DNA of 10,701 bases from Candidatus Uhrbacteria bacterium. GTDB taxonomy: Bacteria > Patescibacteriota > Patescibacteriia > UBA9934 > GWF2-40-263. A program made the translations under genes and the position numbers. The notes under the pieces were generated by a model that saw nothing but the letters and a program-made list of their open reading frames with translations, was not told the DNA's origin and searched no databases. This document shows positions 9,901-10,701 of this stretch, one piece after another (within the stretch, counting starts at the first letter, position 1; each line of letters opens with the position of its first letter). The stretch lies in the NCBI GenBank assembly GCA_903831335.1, contig CAIKXH010000099.1, forward strand, positions 1-10,701, given 5' to 3'.

Positions 9901-10701
9901 GAGGAGGAAATAAAAAAGATTCAGATACGGTTAAATGTTCAGCTGGATATGGTGGAAGCTGCAATTATTGTACAAACACCTGTCAGTACAAAACGCAAAC
10001 AGGAGAGTTTTGTGGAGATGGAGTAAAGAACGGAGATGAATACTGTGATGGCAAAGAGATTGCACAACTTCCGTATCAGTGTTTTAAGGCAGATCAAGCC
10101 GCAAGTGAGGTTCAAGGATCTTGTGAAGCAAAAGATGAAGGGAAGCAGGGGTCTTGTGGAAATGGGTATGCTTGCCGTCTCGTTGGTGTTTGTAACGGGG
10201 GAAGTCGATATGCGGAAAATGGGAAGTTGTGTACACCGTATGTTGGTGGTCTTCCAACGGGTGGGGATAATATAAATAATTGTGATGGATATTGTAGTAA
10301 TGTCGAGCCGAATACAGGATTCGGCTGTAACCATGATTCAGATTGCGGAGCGGGTAATAAATGTCTCTCGTACGGTTCTTGTCTCCCTCCGGTTTGTGCA
10401 GAGAATTGTGGAAGCACGTGTCCAACCTCGTTTAAAAAAGTTTCGGTTCAGGTTCAGGGAAACCTGCCGAATGCGGAAAAGAAGGGGTCAATTGATTTAT
10501 ATTCAATGGGAGGAAAGAGTACACCTGATCGCGCGGCGATTACATTCCCGGCTTGTCGAGCAGGTGCTGGTCTTACAGCAGATGTTCTGACATCTCTTCC
10601 GCTGAACACTCTTGCTCTTACAACAACAATCATTGCTCCAACCATGAAGGATGCTTCTGGAAAATATATTCAGCAAGAAACAAAAACTTCAAATGTGCTT
10701 G
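819..10701 (+). CDS. Giant multi-domain surface protein with N-terminal T4SS-pilin-like membrane domain, 3' truncated
   Basis: One uninterrupted frame of 3,294 codons runs off the window end. I followed it by hand translation and re-checked the phase at about ten points. ATG 819 is chosen because it gives a complete signal peptide: basic n-region TSRRFFK, a hydrophobic core, then HPVLAADA with an AxA-type cleavage site near residue 29-30. ATG 855 would remove the basic region. Order: pilin-like domain with two helices (46-127), Ig-like domains (167-404), four TIG-type domains (468-914), Big_5/partner pairs (966-1467), DUF4215 repeats (1480-1698), a third Big_5 pair with EF-hand-like loops (1785-2103), a pseudopilin-like region (2426-2608), and a Cys-rich stalk (2633-3203). 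There are no catalytic motifs. It is probably anchored by the N-terminal helices with a long disulfide-rationed exterior. Its family resembles uncharacterised giant proteins of Patescibacteria. Adhesion or cell-contact function is inferred; the C-terminus is not seen. Confidence 0.93.
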   Translation, partial: MTSRRFFKLVAIMSVLFCTGIFLAHPVLAADAIDQSALATFAADAGFAVGPSIQVIIARLIRTVISFLGIVTVALILYGGFMYMTAGGVEDRVKKAKRILTNAVIGLLIVLGSFTITQFVLNNLLGAGSGASGDITQFCQQNPGDPSCQDYCALHPGQVPKCKDKGKGEFTLNPPTSIIQCAAGIRNLKLKFVFTKSLDAASIAGMTVKQSGVDVPGKFVVSGKKVTFTPTETCPGDDKMNCFPVGTFHVSVDPILVKSTSGDKLVCAATNGVNPCSFDFTTGAAVDTQPPSEVSISAPFAGQKIVQGALPEPLQARTKDDAGVSTVDFFVENENEVLFSADLTNSSTGSLVGALAENLFNTNASQWNSNGYATNKAYPVWAEGSDCAGNVKTSSKVSVMLRAANCGNATQDAAAPYGETGINCGGDPKSEFYCGLCKEAKCTSNAQCSSGNCVIPKGGTEGTCQNLLMIKSVSPDNGAVGSLVTISGSGFGTTPGTVDFLGTGLSGAIKTASAYQCLGKTSWSENEIVVQIPDGAIDGPIRVNIPASGAGANVIPAQEDRTDDLTGPVMTKFDVNMIKRPGLCSLVENSGTADTTFKLNGLGFGATKGSSLIYLSNFEAKSTDWKDTVLTATIPNTESGAYQVQVFAGDYYCLNASGQKTNTTCFTDDECVAAKLSKCATSWCSENTQIYCDSSVACGKDGGKCVDVRVGSNTRLFTLTQKQDGVAKPVINTVDPATKIGPGQYITIKGSGFGASSVGSGVKFTDQNGNYANGDFLSFPEACKKDFWRTDAIIVKVPSVYADLNPAQKLKDLDYKLTVTTQSGTSNEFTLHIYPDVVPGPSICSVTPKSGKIGTPVVITGEYFGAPNKVIFNQNQSANPASWQTELISVLVPAGAKTGAVSLGNGSNSVNFAVGSCNSDPKIACGEGETCCANGSCTAAGVACPDVKQAAHFAYKVSTSPIPVAPKVVENCSNLTLAHPSPSPSALWTPNREDICVNAVVTASFDKPMIESTLKDPNNIFVQKCESETAGKCTKWSDARLAGSLEGGVDSFKFTPGQKFEPNTQYQVTVKGSSLPSGGVKASATALTSSVSLLNDYIWDFRTATSSEDCGVNGVVVSPGSFVANEPGKPVNYLANLVSKSNNCVIISCVGKSIGWESDKWNATFLPADGISVDPPKMGVCSASVNPRYDTQVNNPAKITAKVVNEPAQPSGFGLLTISSTEPKIIGRFPDCSTACPKVTPWVRFNVPMMEKAFGDVPKVLASVRLLKCSTPECSNASTDVTEQIIANIKYQAVEANGSGDYRAYLNFKDGAKLDLNTSYRIVLGQAGYFSKYLKSLFPNGSNYSLTDSSNTFYSGTYSWKFRTKATDAGCGVDHVEILPKSSVLSYIGQRQEFYGTPYGSPDQCSAIGQALQEEKASWNPWTATDVEPDKAPPASGDVSKVTAFMLKSGSDVAGEFKLSSKLPDYCSGNCLWTGTSSAICGNGKVEKGEACDGGDGCSKTCLKNGTAAPVCGNGKVDAGEECDDGLLNSNDGCSASCLKEGSFIYGSVCGNSVKDENAATKGGESCDDGNKGSGDGCSALCLLEGSKASSGESSICGNGGKPEAGETCEDGNTKNGDGCSSVCLKEGTSVCSNAKTDLNCCGNGGKPEAGETCEDGNTKNGDGCSSSCLKEGSSLKYKEPSYCGDGDIDKNSEECDATPENMATALTRGYGVGEIAVGAPLEVDEKTGYAISKIQASVTGQAKPPASSSLSLYCSCESDNQCGTDPKDATKSLGCGASKCCYQRPSIVTSAPGNVQNTCRNTSVSVTFSEEMDSKSFGASVDVNSNGTIEPGEVDPNIQLQLINWKTDSNKDGKITQADATVAVNAGNCPYYTKPVALEKVKTLIVRALNWIKTIFGQPVFADATKNCYVPLTYEQDLVSHKVYLRYNKALEPLATYQLKVKTKGTKSNGVLNKNQVSVCLGDDGKNCSSESRVESFVTGSDVCLLDIVNVTDQGINDPKLPAYESKSPGYYSRKDESHTFVSESLTYRKNTGTTEEIQSIPGMYAWDWKWISPVKDTSTQQELLSVVAQVPAQTNQSVQFKADGKNGQGDVIATATITTDTLTSPSTGPDNICSNNLKKSCKVAADCGATATCDPKPASAVSGRVTETVFLCENPWPSIESGVPFKDLDNGTSTNFSMFYCRDAGDAGRCVGGAKPGIKCETAETCKGKNGAPNGACVSYKQDDLRALTNPPTVSTPASSAINSNVLKEYVFNVIGTKDSIGVRVMKNDKYLSPMAWFKSQGFTASPKATKLDGYEAVQTGTTMYVAATNKNGAGVDSKIYSNIYVISYNEDAGKDAQEIFNLVLQNFRFNANDEVGTGVSHVGLCLKQGGGYATEGDKFISCSADSDCVDIRKPDGTCSISGTIVSENEVCPFVSGSCDADKQKLARDLKRVTDMTSMVAAFEKYGNANGVCAVTKSQKCVVNQNAQAAPNKNPACPGTESCVPNYPMVQSGTFIPSMSNSMWPSWNSTLGNALSSALPSDPLNQFAGQCLKSGYDSATCWNGKEGKFQCPTNSHIYTYRSIGGDSYALQMQLEYKGVPWVKKIDAAGTHAVIELFSGVDAGLSGLSDKWSTNASYDANICADTVFGNTNICGDGVKSFPGEECEKGEKLSPVACTMTVCTAGSPEKIGQACTAAADCGSNGACAPKNGKINVACKNDCTIQSTAEAVSAGALCKPEVCGNGIKDPNEICDDGVLNGTYGHCDKNCSLTDAVACGDGTLAGSEQCDCGTPANFSSVKAKSGTWANLNCTVANGVYLANGLNCSAECKLSGPKCGDKIVNGATEACDGGSDSYAGKFCVGDSASCATDDDCGGDINSCVANKCLLLTKKCVKDSDCGGAVGSCGGAAADPNNSCVKSAICVSGKVGKMCTSDAQCEGGKCSTPHCSGGLKNGIACTTDADCTGGKCSPEVKYDLTRNRSCSNACTWGSGWSACQGGTQQCGNGALEGTEECDDGNTSNNDSCTNVCKKNICSDGYVNVGIESCDNGGGNKKDSDTVKCSAGYGGSCNYCTNTCQYKTQTGEFCGDGVKNGDEYCDGKEIAQLPYQCFKADQAASEVQGSCEAKDEGKQGSCGNGYACRLVGVCNGGSRYAENGKLCTPYVGGLPTGGDNINNCDGYCSNVEPNTGFGCNHDSDCGAGNKCLSYGSCLPPVCAENCGSTCPTSFKKVSVQVQGNLPNAEKKGSIDLYSMGGKSTPDRAAITFPACRAGAGLTADVLTSLPLNTLALTTTIIAPTMKDASGKYIQQETKTSNVL
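954..1199 (+). other. T4SS-pilin-like (VirB2/TrbC-like) two-helix membrane domain
   Basis: Residues 46-127 hold two hydrophobic helices, about 60-84 and 99-121. They are joined by a short polar and basic loop, GGVEDRVKKAKR. The signature LYGGFMYMTAGG followed by KKAKR and NAVIGLLIV is what I know from the small pilin-like proteins (Pfam T4SS_pilin, relatives of VirB2/TrbC) that are abundant in Patescibacteria. There they are usually stand-alone proteins of about 100-150 residues; here the domain is the N-terminus of a giant protein. By the positive-inside rule the basic loop is cytoplasmic, so both ends face out and the rest of the protein lies outside the membrane. Family assignment is from pattern recall, not a profile search. 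Confidence 0.8.
1317..2030 (+). other. Two Ig-like beta domains following the membrane anchor
   Basis: Residues about 167-290 look like a short SbsA-type (Big_5) Ig domain: LKLKFVFTKSLDAASI near the start, a strand KKVTFTPT in the middle, and a closing FDFTTG. Residues about 292-404 follow after a PPSEV linker. They resemble the Ig-like fold that opens with ISAPFAGQKI and includes VSTVDFFVENENEV, ending in a segment with D-C-A-G-N before the last strand. Between the membrane domain and the first Ig domain lies a Cys- and Pro-containing linker (about 1210-1316). Confidence 0.6.
2031..2219 (+). other. Cys-rich linker module 1
   Basis: About 63 residues with ten cysteines by hand count. It starts with NCGNATQD and ETGINCGG, a pattern common in secreted Cys-rich bacterial proteins. 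It then carries a CTSNAQCSSGNC unit, the first of many C-x3-D/N-x2-C type knots in this protein. It probably forms disulfides that rigidify the joint between the Ig block and the TIG block. Confidence 0.6.
2220..3560 (+). other. Block of four IPT/TIG-type Ig folds with a Cys-rich insert
   Basis: Four modules begin with the TIG pattern of I-x-S/T-V-x-P followed by G-x-x-G-x-x-V-x-I-x-G-x-G/Y-F-G. They lie at about 2220-2460 (SVSPDNGAVG, ISGSGFG), 2520-2775 (divergent; LNGLGFGATKG), 3000-3320 (TVDPATKIGPG, IKGSGFGAS) and 3330-3560 (SVTPKSGKIG, ITGEYFGAP). Between the second and third lies a Cys-rich piece of about 60 residues (2776-2960) with CFTDDEC and CSENTQIYC. TIG domains are beta sandwiches found in many extracellular and adhesin proteins. 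The three clear ones I would expect a profile search to confirm; the second is less certain. Confidence 0.75.
3561..3668 (+). other. Cys-rich linker module 2
   Basis: A short segment rich in cysteine, including CGEGETCCANGSC, resembles small disulfide knots found between beta domains in extracellular proteins. It joins the last TIG module to the first Big_5 pair. No known family is claimed. Confidence 0.5.
3714..5220 (+). other. Two tandem pairs of Big_5 (SbsA-type) Ig domain plus partner beta domain
   Basis: Pair A has a Big_5-like domain at 3714-4149, with strand VTASFDKPMIEST and closing YIWDFRT, then a partner domain at 4150-4472 containing WESDKWNATF. Pair B has a Big_5-like domain at 4473-4935, with WVRFNVPMMEK and closing YSWKFRT, then a partner domain at 4936-5220 that opens VDHVEILPKSSV and contains ASWNPWTAT. 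Each Big_5 unit carries the F-x-x-P-M motif and ends in an aromatic-rich strand followed at once by a Cys and the first strand of the partner. The recurrence of the same two-part unit suggests ancient duplication. SbsA-type Ig domains occur in S-layer and other surface proteins. Confidence 0.65.
5607..5684 (+). repeat. Perfect 78-bp direct repeat, copy 1
   Basis: This in-frame stretch encodes 26 residues of DUF4215-like unit 4 (CGNGGKPEAGETCEDGN and onward). It is base-for-base identical to 5742-5819 on direct comparison. The copies are offset by 135 bp (45 codons), which keeps the frame. Flanking bases diverge at once on both sides. Confidence 0.95.
5742..5819 (+). repeat. Perfect 78-bp direct repeat, copy 2
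   Basis: Second copy of the 78-bp repeat, coding 26 residues of DUF4215-like unit 5. Synonymous positions are identical to copy 1, while the other units of the array differ at both DNA and protein level. This points to a recent duplication or gene conversion rather than selection on the protein alone. Confidence 0.95.
5913..6170 (+). other. Linker with Cys knot between DUF4215 array and third Big_5 pair
   Basis: About 86 residues. The first part is low in Cys (MATALTRGYGVGEIAVGAP and following) and may be a strand-rich linker. The second part has a dense knot, YCSCESDNQCG and CGASKCCYQ. No family recognised. Confidence 0.5.
6171..7125 (+). other. Third Big_5/partner pair, enlarged by insertions
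   Basis: The Big_5-like part (6171-6770) opens RPSIVTSAPGNVQNTC, has SVTFSEEMDSKSF, and ends ESFVTGSDVC. It is about 200 residues, longer than pairs A and B, because it contains two EF-hand-like loops and a hydrophobic stretch (6462-6527) that the others lack. The partner domain (6771-7125) starts LLDIVNVTD and contains YAWDWKW, comparable to the Trp-rich strand in the partner domains of pairs A and B. The protein therefore repeats the same two-part module three times with growing divergence. Confidence 0.6.
6285..6398 (+). other. Two EF-hand/dockerin-like calcium-binding loops
   Basis: The 12-residue loop DVNSNGTIEPGE (6285-6320, aa 1823-1834) has D1, N3, N5, G6, I8 and E12. The second loop DSNKDGKITQAD (6363-6398, aa 1849-1860) has D1, N3, D5, G6, I8 and D12. 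Both match the EF-hand loop at the ligand positions; D at position 12 is less common than E but is usual in dockerins. They lie 14 residues apart inside the third Big_5 domain. Calcium binding is inferred from the motif only. Confidence 0.7.
7140..8093 (+). other. Cys-rich joint and beta-rich region preceding the pseudopilin-like segment
   Basis: It starts with a Cys-rich part (about 7155-7230) containing CKVAADCGATATC. A segment with FLCENPWP and FYCRDAG follows, and then a second knot, CETAETCKGKNG (7422-7470). A beta-rich stretch (about 7560-7830) includes YVFNVIGTKDSIGVRV, YEAVQTGTTMYVAATN and NIYVISYNEDAG. I recall the same order of motifs from other giant Patescibacteria proteins but know no named family. 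A further CSADSDC unit lies at about 7974. Confidence 0.5.
8094..8640 (+). other. Internal pseudopilin-like (GspG/type IV pilin-like) globular region
   Basis: Residues about 2426-2608. The segment LARDLKRVTDMTSMVAAFEK resembles the part of the pilin alpha-1 helix just after the membrane segment, which in many pilins and GspG-type proteins of these bacteria reads close to RDAKRxxDLxxIQxALExYY. It is followed by a YPMVQSGTF segment, WPSWNSTLGNALSSALPSDP and SHIYTYR. The order of helix, Y-P turn, LP-x-DP-x-N loop and a Y-x-Y strand is that of small pseudopilin globular domains. The hydrophobic N-terminal half helix and prepilin cleavage site are absent, so it cannot assemble as an ordinary pilin. 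Two cysteine pairs are inserted (CLKSGYDSATC and nearby). Assignment is by pattern recall. Confidence 0.6.
8715..10427 (+). repeat. Long Cys-rich stalk: degenerate DUF4215-like repeats mixed with C-x3-D-x-x-C knots
   Basis: About 570 residues with roughly 70 cysteines by hand count. CGNG/CGDG/CGDK starts lie at 8721, 8982, 9087, 9264, 9762 and 10011, and most are followed by E-x-CD or E-x-CDDG. Between them are short knots such as CATDDDCGG, CVKDSDCGG, CTSDAQCEGGKC, CTTDADCTGGKC and CNHDSDCGAGNKC, clustered at 9340-9670 and 10320-10400. Spacing is irregular, unlike the compact first array. The region probably forms an extended, protease-resistant disulfide-bonded stalk. No enzyme motif is visible. 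Confidence 0.8.
10428..10701 (+). other. Start of a further, non-Cys domain cut by the window end
   Basis: After the last Cys cluster (CAENCGSTCP) the sequence changes to a Thr/Ala/Leu-rich, strand-like composition: KKVSVQVQGNLPNAEKKG, then DLYSMGGKST, FPACRAG and LALTTTIIAP. Only one Cys is seen in about 90 residues. This is the beginning of another domain, perhaps Ig-like, but too little is present to name it. Confidence 0.5.

Noticed and set aside
819..10701. Recoded TGA (Gly) genome
   Set aside because: No in-frame TGA was met when reading the giant frame, and glycine is encoded by ordinary GGN codons, so the standard stop set fits.

Overview
The window is almost entirely coding, all on the + strand, and holds parts of two long secreted or surface proteins. 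The first is only a 3' end (1-807). The second starts at 819, stays open in one frame to the end of the window (at least 3,294 codons) and is truncated there. I found no RNA gene, mobile element, CRISPR array or terminator. The 11 bases between the genes are the only non-coding DNA.

The content suggests a Candidate Phyla Radiation bacterium (Patescibacteria, perhaps a Parcubacteria-type lineage such as Magasanikbacteria or Uhrbacteria). The reasons are the small two-helix pilin domain of the type found in these genomes, giant Cys-rich proteins made of Ig-like modules, and a moderate A+T bias with TGT and GGA preferred for Cys and Gly. No in-frame TGA occurs in the giant frame, which argues against the recoded Gracilibacteria and Absconditabacteria. 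This placement is inference; no marker gene is present.

Layout of the giant protein, N to C: signal peptide (aa 1-30); T4SS-pilin-like (VirB2/TrbC-like) domain with two membrane helices (aa 46-127); two Ig-like domains (about aa 167-404); a Cys-rich linker; four IPT/TIG-type Ig folds (aa 468-914); two pairs of SbsA-type (Big_5) Ig domain plus a partner beta domain (aa 966-1467); six Myxococcus-type Cys-rich repeats of DUF4215 type (aa 1480-1698), two of which share a perfect 78-bp repeat; a third Big_5/partner pair carrying two EF-hand-like loops (aa 1785-2103); a further beta-rich region; a region resembling the globular part of type II/IV pseudopilins (about aa 2426-2608); a roughly 570-residue Cys-rich stalk (aa 2633-3203); and the start of another domain.

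The topology predicted from the sequence (cleaved signal, two helices, basic loop inside) puts more than 3,100 residues outside the membrane. The two genes share Big_5-type signatures and lie 11 bp apart, so they are probably co-transcribed related surface proteins. Adhesion or host attachment is a reasonable guess, but nothing in the sequence proves it.
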